This document shows, one piece after another, positions 17,156 to 27,938 of a stretch of DNA of 64,000 nt. The notes beneath the pieces are model-generated. The model saw only the letters and a list, made by a program, of their open reading frames with translations. It was not told the origin of the DNA and searched no databases. Each line of letters starts with the position of its first letter. Position 1 is the stretch's first letter. Origin of the DNA: Kitasatospora kifunensis (GTDB taxonomy: Bacteria > Actinomycetota > Actinomycetes > Streptomycetales > Streptomycetaceae); the NCBI RefSeq assembly GCF_014203855.1, contig NZ_JACHJV010000001.1, positions 3,348,001-3,412,000 of the forward strand, in the 5' to 3' direction. The translations under genes were made by a program, and so were the position numbers.

Positions 17156-17315
17156 CGTTCCCTACGGGTACTGCTGGTACTTCTGGTACTTCGTTTCGTA
17201 CTCCGCCCGGTCGCACGGCCGGCTGAGCACCACGGAGGTCGTGGTCCGGCGACGCTGCCGGGCGGAGGGCCTCCGACTCACACCCCGGCTCCCTGGTGCC
17301 GGGGTCAGTCGCTTG

Positions 17316-18692
17316 TTACTTGCTCGCGAGCGCCTTGTCGGCCTTCTCGTCGTCAGCCGCAGCTGCAGGCTTCGGTACGACGACGGGCGTGACCTCCTGG
17401 AAGGCGCCGAACGGCTTCTCCATCTCCGAGAGGCCGACCGTCTCACGCTTGAGGAACATCGCGAGCGTCCAGTCGGTGAAGACCCGGATCTTGCGGTTCA
17501 TGGTCGGCACCCGGCTGCCGTGGTACAGGCGGTGGAACCACCAGGCCGGACGGCCCTTCAGCTTGTACTTGCCGAAGAGGATCGCCACACCCTTGTGCAG
17601 GCCCAGACCGGCGACCGCACCGAGGTTCTTGTGCTTGTACTCGGCCTGCGGGAAGCCGCGCATGCCGGAGATCACGTTGTCGCCGAGCACGATCGCCTGA
17701 CGCACCGCGTGCTGCGCGTTCGGCGGGCACCAGGCGCCCTCGCCGACCGCGAGGTCCGGCACCTGCGAGTTGTCGCCGGCCGCCCAGACGTAGTCGAAGC
17801 CCTGGACCTGCAGCGTCGGCGCGGTGTCGATGTGACCACGCGGGCCCAGCGGCAGGCCGAAGTTGGCGACCACCGGGTTGGGCTTGACGCCCGCGGTCCA
17901 CACGATGGTGGCCGCGTCGGCCTCGACGCCGTTCTTCAGCACCACGTGCTGGTCGACGCAGGAGTCCATCGAGGTCTCGATGTAGATCTCGATGTTGCGC
18001 TCTTCGAGCTTCTGCTTGGTCCACAGGCCGAGGTCCGGGCCCATCTCGGGCAGGATCCGGTTGGCCGCCTCGACCAGGATGAAGCGCATGTCGTCGCGGC
18101 TGACGGTCTTGTAGATCTTCGCCGCGTCCCGCGCCATGTCCTCGACCTCGGCGATGGTCTCGACGCCGGCAAAGCCGCCGCCGATGATCACGAAGGTGAG
18201 GGCCTTGCGCCGGACCTCCGGGTCCGCGGTGGACTCGGCCTTGTCCAGCTGCGCCATGACGTGGTTGCGGAGGCTGATCGCCTCTTCGACCGTCTTCATG
18301 CCGATGCCGTGCTCGGCCAGCCCGGGGATCGGGAAGGTGCGCGAGACCGAGCCGGTGGCCACGACCAGGTAGTCGAAGGGCAGCTCGTAGGAGTCGCCGG
18401 CCAGCGGCGCGATGGTGGCGACCTTGCGCGCGTGGTCCACAGCGGTCACGTGACCGGTGAGCACCTCCGCGTTCTTCAGGGCGCTGCGCAGCGGCGCGAC
18501 GAGGTTGCGAGGCGCGACGTTGCCGCCGGCCGCCTCGGGAAGGAAGGGCAGGTACGTCATGTACGACCGCGGGTCGACGACCGTGACGGTCGCCTCCCCG
18601 TAGCGCATCTTCTTGAGGATGCGCATCGCGGCATACAGGCCGACGTAACCACCGCCGACAATGAGGATGCGAGGACGCTCCGTGGTGCTCAT
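17316..18692 (-). CDS. ndh: Type II NADH dehydrogenase (NDH-2)
   Basis: The 458-residue flavoprotein passes electrons from NADH to menaquinone without pumping protons. Two dinucleotide-binding folds are visible: the N-terminal ILIVGGGYVGLYAAMRI for FAD, and VIIGGGFAGVETIAEVED for NADH. VWAAGDNSQVPD is the FAD-contact motif. The C-terminal helices are the presumed membrane-binding surface. ATG 18692 reads MSTTERPRIL. A Rex-type operator at 19021-19036, about 330 bp upstream, suggests redox control by NADH/NAD ratio. The 500-bp upstream gap has no gene that I support. Confidence 0.93.
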   Translation of the reverse strand: MSTTERPRILIVGGGYVGLYAAMRILKKMRYGEATVTVVDPRSYMTYLPFLPEAAGGNVAPRNLVAPLRSALKNAEVLTGHVTAVDHARKVATIAPLAGDSYELPFDYLVVATGSVSRTFPIPGLAEHGIGMKTVEEAISLRNHVMAQLDKAESTADPEVRRKALTFVIIGGGFAGVETIAEVEDMARDAAKIYKTVSRDDMRFILVEAANRILPEMGPDLGLWTKQKLEERNIEIYIETSMDSCVDQHVVLKNGVEADAATIVWTAGVKPNPVVANFGLPLGPRGHIDTAPTLQVQGFDYVWAAGDNSQVPDLAVGEGAWCPPNAQHAVRQAIVLGDNVISGMRGFPQAEYKHKNLGAVAGLGLHKGVAILFGKYKLKGRPAWWFHRLYHGSRVPTMNRKIRVFTDWTLAMFLKRETVGLSEMEKPFGAFQEVTPVVVPKPAAAADDEKADKALASK

Positions 18693-19020
18693 ATCGGAAA
18701 GTATCCAGCACCGTTCGGAGCACCCATCGTGAGGCCCGTCACAAGGGTCTGGACAGCCTCTGCTACACTGCCCGGCCGCATCTCGGGCCTTGAGGGTGGG
18801 TCAGTCGGCCCCGGGTCGGAGCATCCGGAGGTTTGGATTCCAGTGGCCCGGTTGAGCAGCAACGATCCGGCTTCCATCGGCGTTCCCGAGCCCTGTTTCG
18901 ATTTCACCGGCCGATCCGAAGCCGCGCCTGGGATCCAGCGGGCGAGCCCCGCCAACGGCCTTCGGTCCCGCCATTCCGGACGAACCGCCCATCCAGCTGC
19001 CCCTAAGGGCCGAATTGCCA

Positions 19021-19036
19021 TGTGAAGAAATTCACG
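19021..19036. promoter_or_regulatory. Rex-type redox operator upstream of ndh
   Basis: TGTGAAGAAATTCACG matches the Rex operator form TGTGAA-N4-TTCACA except for the last base. Rex is the NADH/NAD-sensing repressor of respiratory genes in streptomycetes, and ndh is a known type of target. The site lies about 330 bp upstream of the ndh start, so a long leader or distal promoter is implied. It also lies about 160 bp past the 3' end of ppx. Confidence 0.7.
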
Positions 19037-19192
19037 AACTTTTTTGCGGCACCTGGCCCGGCCGCCCGCCACGGCGGCCCGGCGGGTGTCCGCCGACCGC
19101 CCGCCGGGGGCCGAGCAGGTGTCCGCGGATCGAACGGGACACGACCGAGGGGCCTGCGGCAGACTCCTCGGCCACCCATCCGACAGGACCGG

Positions 19193-20137
19193 TCAGCCCG
19201 CCACGCTCCAGGCGATCCCGTCCAGGATGTCGTGCTCGCTGACCACCAGCTCCGCGGCCCCGGTGCGCTCCATGACGGAGAGCAGCACCAGTGCGCCGGC
19301 CCCGATCACGTCCACCCGGCCCGGGTGCATCACCGGGATCGCGGCGCGCTCGGCGTGGGTACTGCTCAGCAGCCGCCCGGTCACCTCGCGCACCTGCCCC
19401 AGCGAGAGCCGGGAGTGGTGCACGGCCTGCGAGTCGTAGGTGGCCAGGTCCAGCGCGATGGCCGCAACCGTGGTGACGGTGCCGGCCAGGCCCACCAGCG
19501 AGGCCGCCTCGGTCAGCGGCACCACCTCGGCGGCCAGGTCCAGCGCCGCCTCGATGTCCGCCCTGGCCGCCTCGATCTGATCCGGGGTCGGCACCTCGGA
19601 GCCGGCGAAGTGCCGCTCCGTCATCCGCACGCAGCCGATGTCCACCGACCGGGCCGCGTGCACGTGTTCGCCGCCCAGCACGAACTCGGTCGAGCCGCCG
19701 CCCAGATCGAAGACCAGGTAGGGGGCGGGCACCTCGGGCGCGCCGGTGAGCTCCTTGGTGGCACCGGTGAAGGAGAGCTGGGCCTCCTCGTCGCCGCTGA
19801 CCACCTCGGGCTCGACGCCGAGGATCTCGCGCACGCCCTTGGTGAACTCGGCGGCGTTCTCGGCGTCCCGGGAGGCGCTGGTGGCCACGAAGCGGGTGCG
19901 CTCGGGGCCCACGCCGTGCTCGGCGATGACGGCCGCGTACTCGCGGCAGGCGGCGAAGGTGCGCTCCAGCGCCTCGGGGGCCAGCTTCCCGGTGCGGTCC
20001 ACGTCCTGGCCGAGCCGCACGATCAGCATCCGGCGGTCCAGGTCGGTGATCTCACCGGTGCTCGGGTCGAGGTCGGCGATCAGCAGACGGATCGAGTTGG
20101 TGCCGCAGTCGATCGCGGCCACCCGGGTGGCGGTCAT
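19193..20137 (-). CDS. ppx: Ppx/GppA exopolyphosphatase family protein
   Basis: The 314-residue enzyme belongs to the ASKHA superfamily and hydrolyses polyphosphate or pppGpp from the chain end. AAIDCGTNSIRLLIADLD is the phosphate-1 motif, VATSASRDAENAAEF and VFDLGGGSTEFVLG (phosphate 2) follow, and LVGLAGTVTTVAAIAL is the adenosine-type motif. The length corresponds to the short two-domain form without the C-terminal HD extension. Its start overlaps the DUF501 stop by 4 bp (ATGA), which indicates translational coupling in an operon with DUF501 and the FtsB-like gene. Confidence 0.93.
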   Translation of the reverse strand: MTATRVAAIDCGTNSIRLLIADLDPSTGEITDLDRRMLIVRLGQDVDRTGKLAPEALERTFAACREYAAVIAEHGVGPERTRFVATSASRDAENAAEFTKGVREILGVEPEVVSGDEEAQLSFTGATKELTGAPEVPAPYLVFDLGGGSTEFVLGGEHVHAARSVDIGCVRMTERHFAGSEVPTPDQIEAARADIEAALDLAAEVVPLTEAASLVGLAGTVTTVAAIALDLATYDSQAVHHSRLSLGQVREVTGRLLSSTHAERAAIPVMHPGRVDVIGAGALVLLSVMERTGAAELVVSEHDILDGIAWSVAG

Positions 20138-20793
20138 TCCTGCTCCCCCTGCTGCTGACGCTTGGCCGCCCGCTCGGCGGCCTTCTGCTCCTTGGCGGCG
20201 ATCACGGCCGCGTGGTCCTCACGCTCGGCCCGCTGGGCCTCGAGCGCGGCAATGCCCGTCTCGATGTCCTGCTCGCTGACGCAGGAGCCCTTGCGCCACC
20301 ACTCGGGCAGCATCGCGAGCGCCTCGTCCCCCAGCGGGTTGACGCCGGGTCCGGCCGCCAGCGAGTGGCCGACCAGCACGTGCAGGCACTTCACCCGGTC
20401 CGGCATGCCGCCGGCCGAGGGGAAGCCCTCCAGCACCTCGATGGCGTCCCGGCGGGCGATGTAGTCCTCGTGCGCCTTCTGGTAGGCCGCCGCCAGCTGC
20501 GGGTCCTCGGCCAGTCGAGCGGTCTGATCCTTCATCACCCCGTCCGCCTCCAGGGTGCCGATCAGCGAGGCGGCCTTGGGGCAGGTCAGGTAGTAGAGGG
20601 TCGGGAACGGGGTGCCGTCGGGCAGCCGGGGGGCGGTCTCCACCACGTCGGGGTTGCCGCACGGGCAGCGGTGCGCCACCGCGCGGGTGCCGCGCGGGAC
20701 GCGGCCGAGCTGGGCCGCCACCGCGGCCAGGTCGCGGTCGGCGACCGGCTCGTCCTTCGGCGCCTGGGCGGCGCTCTGGTTCTCAGTGCTCAT
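20134..20793 (-). CDS. DUF501 domain protein
   Basis: The 219-residue soluble protein has the actinobacterial DUF501 pattern: LGRVPRGTRAVAHRCPCGNPDVVETAPRL, FPTLYYLTCP, and a closing block with FPSAGGMPDRVKCLHVLVGHSLA. Cysteines in CPCGNP and YLTCP, and histidines in RVKCLHVLVGH, could bind metal. The C-terminal 40 residues are charged and helical (AAKEQKAAERAAKRQQQ). The biochemical function is unknown. It is sandwiched between an FtsB-like septum gene and ppx in one operon, with a 16-bp gap on one side and a 4-bp overlap on the other. Confidence 0.9.
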   Translation of the reverse strand: MSTENQSAAQAPKDEPVADRDLAAVAAQLGRVPRGTRAVAHRCPCGNPDVVETAPRLPDGTPFPTLYYLTCPKAASLIGTLEADGVMKDQTARLAEDPQLAAAYQKAHEDYIARRDAIEVLEGFPSAGGMPDRVKCLHVLVGHSLAAGPGVNPLGDEALAMLPEWWRKGSCVSEQDIETGIAALEAQRAEREDHAAVIAAKEQKAAERAAKRQQQGEQE

Positions 20794-20809
20794 CAGTTCT
20801 GCAGTCTTC

Positions 20810-21241
20810 TCACGGGGCGGGGACGGGGGCGGCGGCCGCGTCCACCGAGTCCCAGACGGTGGCGTACCAGGGCTTGGCCGCCTTCGCGGCGGCCTGCGCG
20901 GAACCGCCGCCCGAGGGCTGGGTGGGCGTGGCCGACGGGGTGGGGTCGACCGAGACGAACGGAGTCTCGCCGGGCAGCGCGTAGTGCAGCCGCTCCCGGG
21001 CCTGGGCCTTGACGAACATGGGGTCCTGCCAGCGGGCCCACTGGGTCGTCAGCTGCTCCACCTGCTGGCGGGCCTGCTCGGCCTTGACCCGCTGGTCGTT
21101 GATCTGGGCGCGCTGATTCATGAACTGCCTGGTCGGGTAGGCGAGGATCGCCACCAGCGAGCAGAGCACCAGGACCAGCACGGTGGCCCGGGAGGTGAAC
21201 CTCGGCCGACCGGCCAGGCCCGGGATCTTCCAGCGTGCCAT
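20810..21241 (-). CDS. FtsB/DivIC-like septum formation initiator
   Basis: The 143-residue bitopic membrane protein has a short cytoplasmic tail, one transmembrane helix (ATVLVLVLCSLVAILAY), a coiled coil (QRAQINDQRVKAEQARQQVEQLTTQW) and the family motif DPMFVKAQARERLHYALPGE. The Pro/Ala-rich C-terminus is variable. FtsB-like proteins bridge FtsQ and FtsL in the divisome. ATG 21241 with GGAG immediately upstream is preferred over an in-frame ATG 18 bp earlier. It heads the operon with DUF501 and ppx. Confidence 0.92.
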   Translation of the reverse strand: MARWKIPGLAGRPRFTSRATVLVLVLCSLVAILAYPTRQFMNQRAQINDQRVKAEQARQQVEQLTTQWARWQDPMFVKAQARERLHYALPGETPFVSVDPTPSATPTQPSGGGSAQAAAKAAKPWYATVWDSVDAAAAPVPAP

Positions 21242-21282
21242 CTCCTGACCCCTCCCCATCGCGACTGGCCCAGTCGTACCGG

Positions 21283-21320
21283 TGCCCCGGCGTCCACCCT
21301 ACGGGGCGACGGCCGGGGCA
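21283..21320 (-). terminator. Terminator downstream of eno
   Basis: A perfect 9-bp outer stem (TGCCCCGGC, 21283-21291 with 21312-21320) lies 47 bp past the eno stop and upstream of the FtsB-like gene. Confidence 0.6.
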
Positions 21321-21367
21321 TCGGTCAGGCGTGCTGCGAAGGTGCTCAGCCCTCGAAGCGACTGTGC

Positions 21368-23774
<2,407 letters not shown>

Positions 23775-23790
23775 GAGTTTTTCCCTCTCC

Positions 23791-23956
23791 GCACGCCTGC
23801 GAGGTGAGCTGTCGGGTTCGGACCCGTGAGGTTGGCCCGGCCGCTGACGCGGCTTCACCCCTAGCCGTGGGAGACGGCAGAAAATCCTGGGTCCCCCGCC
23901 CCTGCCCAAGGTGTCGGTCGGTGTCCCGGCGGCGCGGAGGGCAGGACTCGGCGTAC
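23791..23956 (-). promoter_or_regulatory. ydaO/yuaA-type cyclic di-AMP riboswitch
   Basis: Reading the minus strand, the leader has the conserved ydaO blocks CCGAGTCCTGCC, GGGGGACCCAGG, AGGGGTGAAGCCG, GGGCCAACC, and GGGTCCGAACCCGACAGCTC followed by ACCTCGCAGGCG. The closing P1 helix is formed by GTACGCC (23950-23956) and GGCGTGC (23791-23797). The ribosome site GGAGAGGG directly abuts the P1 3' strand, 16 nt before the rpfA ATG. No separate terminator hairpin fits between them, so control at translation initiation is inferred. In streptomycetes this riboswitch class is known upstream of rpf genes. Confidence 0.93.
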
Positions 23957-24140
23957 CGCGCGCTGGGGTTCGCAGCAGCGAACTCCAGGGAGGGTAGGCA
24001 GATTGACGGACCAATCACAAGCGCATATCGCGTACATCACATGAGAATTACGGACTGCGGTCGATCGCCTACCAACTGGTCTTGTTTGTCCTGGTTGATG
24101 GTCATTCAGACTGCCCTGAGCGGCGCGTTTCGACACGCCG

Positions 24141-25415
24141 TCAGAGCTGTCGCTCCGTCACCTCGCCTGGCAGTTCGGGGGTAAACGAAACAGGGAGTTC
24201 GCGCAGGCCACGCATGATCAGACCGCCGCGCCAGCGCAGCTCGCCGGGCTCGGCGGCGAGCTGGAGATCGGGCAGCCGGGTCAACAGGGTGGCCAGTGCC
24301 CGCTGCCCCTCGAGACGGGCCAGCGGGGCGCCGATGCAGTAGTGGATGCCGTGCCCGAAGCCGAGGTGCGGATTGTCCCGGCGGGCCAGGTCCAGGGTGT
24401 CCGGCTGGTCGAACTTGGCCGGGTCCCGGTCGGCGGCCGCCAGGACCACCAACACCGGGTCACCGACCGGGATGTCCACCCCGCCGATGCTCAGCGGCGC
24501 GGTGGCGAACCGCCAGGTGGCCAGCTCCACCGGGCCGTCGTAACGCAGCAGCTCCTCGACGCCGGTGGCCAGCAACTCGCTCTCGCCGCGCGCGATCGAC
24601 TCCTGCAACCTGGCTCGCTGGGCCGGCTGGTTCATCAGCGTGTACAGACCGTTGCCGATCAGGTTGACCGTGGTCTCGAACCCCGCGAAGAGCAGGATGA
24701 ACGCCATCGCCGCGGCCTCGTTCTCGGTGAGGTGCTCACCGTGGTCGCTGGCCCTGATCAGACCCGAGATCAGGTCGTCGCCGGGATCGGCCCGCTTGCG
24801 GTGGATCAACTCGGCCAGGTAGGTCCGCATCCGCTTGACCGCCCGCGCCACCCCGCCGCGCGGGCCGCCGCCATGTCGGATCATCATCCCGGCCCAGTCG
24901 CGGAAGTCGTCCTGGTCCTCGGCCGGCACCCCGAGCAGGTCGCAGATCGCGTAGATCGGCAGCGGGAAGGCGAACTCGTGGATCAGGTCGGCCGAGCCGC
25001 GGGCCGCGAAGGAGTCGATCAACCGGTCCGTCAGCTGCTGCACCCGGGGCTCGAACTCGGCCACCCTGCGCGGGGTGAAGGCCTTGGAGACCAGGCGGCG
25101 CAGCCGGGTGTGGTCGGGCGGGTCGATGTTCAGCAGATGCGTCATCAGGTCCGCCTGCCGCTCCCCCGGGATCCCCACCCGCCCCGTGCGGTGCGCCTGT
25201 TCACTGTGGTGCGCGGGATTCTTGGAGAGCCGGGCGTCGGCCAGCGCCTGCCGGGCGTCCACGTACCGGGTCACCAGCCAGGCGTCAACCCCGCTCGGCA
25301 ACGTGGTGCGGTGCACCGGCGCGTGTTCGCGCAGCCAGGCGTACGCCGGGTAGGGGTCGGCCGCGAACTCCCAGGTGAAGAGGGGAGGCGGGGGTGAATC
25401 AGGCTGGTGGGGCAT
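24141..25415 (-). CDS. Cytochrome P450
   Basis: The 424-residue soluble bacterial P450 has the I-helix AFILLFAGFETTVNLIG (oxygen-activating A/G-x-E-T), the K-helix ELLRYDG (ExxR) and the heme loop FGHGIHYCIGAPLARLEG with axial Cys360. Length and motifs match the CYP105/CYP107-like actinobacterial group. No ferredoxin or biosynthetic neighbours are present, so the substrate cannot be inferred. It is transcribed on the minus strand, 149 bp from the divergent SDR-like remnant. The start ATG reads MPHQPDSPP. Confidence 0.95.
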   Translation of the reverse strand: MPHQPDSPPPPLFTWEFAADPYPAYAWLREHAPVHRTTLPSGVDAWLVTRYVDARQALADARLSKNPAHHSEQAHRTGRVGIPGERQADLMTHLLNIDPPDHTRLRRLVSKAFTPRRVAEFEPRVQQLTDRLIDSFAARGSADLIHEFAFPLPIYAICDLLGVPAEDQDDFRDWAGMMIRHGGGPRGGVARAVKRMRTYLAELIHRKRADPGDDLISGLIRASDHGEHLTENEAAAMAFILLFAGFETTVNLIGNGLYTLMNQPAQRARLQESIARGESELLATGVEELLRYDGPVELATWRFATAPLSIGGVDIPVGDPVLVVLAAADRDPAKFDQPDTLDLARRDNPHLGFGHGIHYCIGAPLARLEGQRALATLLTRLPDLQLAAEPGELRWRGGLIMRGLRELPVSFTPELPGEVTERQL

Positions 25416-25563
25416 GTCTTGACCGTATCCGGTCGCCGGGAGGAGTGAGTCTGGTCACCTGACGGGTAATCCCTGTTGCGGAGGGTCAGCTGGAGCCTAC
25501 GATCCTCCGATACGTGGTTGGCGGGCGCGCCGGTGCGGCGGTGCCCCCAGGGAGGAGCAGGCC

Positions 25564-25998
25564 ATGCGAGTAGCCGGGGCAGTGGTGGTCATCGCGGTAC
25601 TCAACGGCGGCGACGGCGACGGACCGGCCCGCCGGTTCGCCGCGGCGGGCGCCGCCGGGCTGCTGATCGCCGACCCCCGGGTCGGCGTGGCCGAGGACCT
25701 GGCCACCGCCCTGGACCGGATCGGCTGCCCGGTGATCGGGGTCAGCTCCGACATCCACCAGCCCAGCGACATCGCCGCGCTGGTGGACACCGCCGAGAAG
25801 CACCTGGGCCCGATCGACCTGTTCTGCGTGGCCGGGCCCGACGGCGAGAAGATCGTCGCGCTGGCCGAGCTGCCCGGCCAGCTCGACCGCCTCGCCGAGC
25901 TGCTCGACCCGCTGGGCGAGGCGATCGGCGCGGCCCTGGGCGAGGCCGTCCCGCCGCAGCGCCGGGCCGCTGTGGGCGGACCCGCTCAGCTCGCCTGA
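25564..25998 (+). CDS. Short SDR-like protein without the catalytic half
   Basis: The 144-residue product resembles the first half of a short-chain dehydrogenase/reductase. The beta-strand opening VAGAVVVIAVLNGGDGDGPAR sits where the cofactor glycine loop should be. SSDIHQPSDIAALVDTAEKHLGPIDLFCVAG then matches the D-(x)n-NNAG region of SDRs. The YxxxK catalytic segment and the C-terminal half are missing, and NAG is replaced by VAG. It has a good ribosome site (GGAGGAGCAGGCC before ATG 25564). It is either a repurposed cofactor-fold protein or a truncated remnant. Confidence 0.6.
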   Translation: MRVAGAVVVIAVLNGGDGDGPARRFAAAGAAGLLIADPRVGVAEDLATALDRIGCPVIGVSSDIHQPSDIAALVDTAEKHLGPIDLFCVAGPDGEKIVALAELPGQLDRLAELLDPLGEAIGAALGEAVPPQRRAAVGGPAQLA

Positions 25999-26022
25999 CG
26001 CGGCGCTAGGGCCGCGTCAGGC
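25993..26022. terminator. Bidirectional terminator overlapping two stop codons
   Basis: A perfect 12-bp stem (25993-26004 with 26011-26022) contains the stop codon of the SDR-like gene (25996-25998) in one arm and the stop codon of mazG (26017-26019) in the other. It is a very compact convergent terminator. Confidence 0.85.
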
Positions 26023-27024
26023 ACTGAGCCCCTCGGCCGCCCGTACCGCCTCCCGGTAGGCGCGCGCGGCCGCCCGCAGCGCCGCGTCCGGGTCCACCTT
26101 CGCGTCGTGGGCCCGCTGCACCACGGCCAGCAGCAGCGCGCCCACCGACTCCTCGGTCAGCTCGGCCGGCAGTGCGTACGGTGCGTCGGCCACGCCGGTG
26201 AAGTCGGCCCGGCGCACCCGGGAGACCAGCTTGGCCGCGTACGCCAGCGCCGGCAGCCCCGCCGGGACACCGTCCAGGACCGACTCCCGGTCCTGCTTCT
26301 CGGCGGCCTTGAGCGCCTCCCAGTTGGCCTCCACCTGGTCGGTGGTGCTCGCGTCCGAGTCACCGAAGACATGCGGGTGCCGGTACATCAGCTTCTCGAC
26401 GAGATCCCCGGCCACCTCGTCGATGGAGAACGGGTCCTCGGGGTGCTCCTCGGCGATCCGGGCGTGGAAGAAGACCTGGAGCAGCACGTCGCCCAGCTCC
26501 TCGCGCAGCGTCTGGCGGTCCTCCTCCTCGATCGCCTCGACCAGCTCGTAGGCCTCCTCCACCAGGTACTTCACCAGCGAGGCGTGGGTCTGCTCGGCGT
26601 CCCACGGGCAGCCGCCCGGCGAGCGCAGCCGGTCCATCACCGCGACCAGGTCGAGCAGCCGGGCGCCGGGCAGGTCGTAGGAGCCCGGCAGCAGCTCGAT
26701 CTCGGGTGCCTGGCCCGCCTGCTCGACAGCGATCCTGGCCAGTGCGTCGGTCAGCCCCGGGTCGCCGTCCTGGCTGCCCAGGAAGAGCACGGGAGCACGC
26801 TCGACCAGCAGCCGGGCCAGCGCCGGGGCGCTGGCCCGCTCCACCGGCTCGACCGTGACGCCGGCCTGGGCGAGCGCGGGCAGCTGGGGGTGCGCCGGGT
26901 CGGCGACCAGCACCACCGGCGCGGCGTGCAGCGCCGACCAGGCCGGCCAGCTGAGCAGGCCGGGAGCGACGCGGTGGGTCGTGGTGAGCAGGGTCAGCTT
27001 CGGGGCGTCGTTCGGGGTGTCCAC
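26017..27024 (-). CDS. mazG: Nucleoside triphosphate pyrophosphohydrolase MazG
   Basis: The 335-residue protein has the MazG all-alpha NTP-PPase domain from about residue 130: MDRLRSPGGCPWDAEQTHASL, then EEAYELVEAIEEEDRQTLREELGDVLLQVFFHA, which holds the EExxE...ExxD metal site. The VANWEALKAAEKQ stretch and the second half are typical of full-length MazG. The N-terminal 120 residues (LTLLTTTHRVAPGLLSWPAW...VLFLGSQDGDPGLTDAL) resemble a reduced tetrapyrrole-methylase-like domain, an arrangement seen in actinobacteria. It cleanses nucleotide pools or acts on ppGpp. Confidence 0.93.
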   Translation of the reverse strand: MDTPNDAPKLTLLTTTHRVAPGLLSWPAWSALHAAPVVLVADPAHPQLPALAQAGVTVEPVERASAPALARLLVERAPVLFLGSQDGDPGLTDALARIAVEQAGQAPEIELLPGSYDLPGARLLDLVAVMDRLRSPGGCPWDAEQTHASLVKYLVEEAYELVEAIEEEDRQTLREELGDVLLQVFFHARIAEEHPEDPFSIDEVAGDLVEKLMYRHPHVFGDSDASTTDQVEANWEALKAAEKQDRESVLDGVPAGLPALAYAAKLVSRVRRADFTGVADAPYALPAELTEESVGALLLAVVQRAHDAKVDPDAALRAAARAYREAVRAAEGLSA

Positions 27025-27094
27025 ACCCCGAACCTACCGCCCCGGGCAGGCGGGACGGGTCCTGGCCCTGACCGGTCAAGGGCCGGCGGGTGGG

Positions 27095-27844
27095 TCAGGA
27101 AGCGGCACCGGACTGGGGCAGCCAGTCTTCGGCGGGGCTGTTCAGCACCGACTGCTGGATGTCCCAGCTGCCGTAGCGCGGGTTGACCGTCACCTTGAGC
27201 TCGGTGGCGGCCTCGGCGAGGATCTGATGGATCGTCTTGTTGCCGTCGGTCGTACCGAGTTGCTGCCCACTGAGGGCGACCAGCTTCTGCAGGCCGATCT
27301 GCTCGCGGTAGAACCCGTCGATGTCCTGCGCCGGCACCGCGTGCTTGAGCAGCAGCATCTGCTCGAGCCCGGCCTCCCCGTCCCAGGCCTGCACCTGGTC
27401 GGCACGGAGCTGGGCGACCTCGGTGTCGCTGACGGACAGCTGGTGCTGGGCCAGCGCGTAGTCCACCACGTCGCTGAAGACCATCCCGGAGACCGTCGCC
27501 CCCACCAGGCCCGCCTGCTCCTGGTACTGGCCGGCCGGCAGCTCGGCGGCCTGGGTGCGGAACTCGGCCACCCGGGCCTCGACCGCGGCCTCGGTGATCC
27601 GGTCCTTGCCCACCAGGGCGGCGGCCCCCGGGTGTGGCGCCTGCCCCCCGCAGCCGCTGAGCAGCACCGCCGCCAGCAGCGCCCCGGCGGCGGGCAGCAG
27701 GCGGCGGACCGACCCGCGCGCGGGGCGGGCAGCGCGGACGGCGCGAGCGGGACGGGCGGCGACAGGGCGGTGGGCGGAGCGGCTACGGATCACGCGGGGC
27801 CTCCCGGGCGGGGCTGCGGCGGCGTCTGACTCCTGACGGGACAC
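27095..27844 (-). CDS. SurA-like N-terminal domain lipoprotein
   Basis: The 249-residue lipoprotein has a very basic N-terminus, a hydrophobic segment (LLPAAGALLAAVLLSGCGG) and a lipobox LLSGC. The following SurA-like helical region (ALVGKDRITEAAVEARVAEF, then MVFSDVVDYALAQHQLSVSDTEV) resembles the chaperone domain of extracytoplasmic foldases. No peptidyl-prolyl isomerase (parvulin) domain follows. A role in folding exported proteins is inferred. The long basic N-terminus suggests the real start may be an internal GTG closer to the hydrophobic segment. mazG follows downstream on the same strand. Confidence 0.82.
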   Translation of the reverse strand: MSRQESDAAAAPPGRPRVIRSRSAHRPVAARPARAVRAARPARGSVRRLLPAAGALLAAVLLSGCGGQAPHPGAAALVGKDRITEAAVEARVAEFRTQAAELPAGQYQEQAGLVGATVSGMVFSDVVDYALAQHQLSVSDTEVAQLRADQVQAWDGEAGLEQMLLLKHAVPAQDIDGFYREQIGLQKLVALSGQQLGTTDGNKTIHQILAEAATELKVTVNPRYGSWDIQQSVLNSPAEDWLPQSGAAS

Positions 27845-27938
27845 GAGAATAGAGAGCCCGCCTACCCGTTGCCCAGATGTTGCACCGAACGAGTGAGCGC
27901 GAACAGGTGATCTGACTGATCATCAGAAGCAGTGCGGC

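Noticed and set aside
14299..17216. Several long plus- and minus-strand open frames opposite mfd, ppc and the ABC permease.
   Set aside because: High GC creates stop-poor frames on both strands. These translate to Arg/Gly/His-rich low-complexity protein, whereas the opposite frames encode recognisable families.
17103..19025. Long plus-strand open frame antisense to ndh, with a plausible-looking tail from 18843 (VARLSSNDPASIG).
   Set aside because: Most of it mirrors ndh on the other strand. The tail has far lower third-position GC than real genes here and no ribosome site; it covers the ndh leader region.
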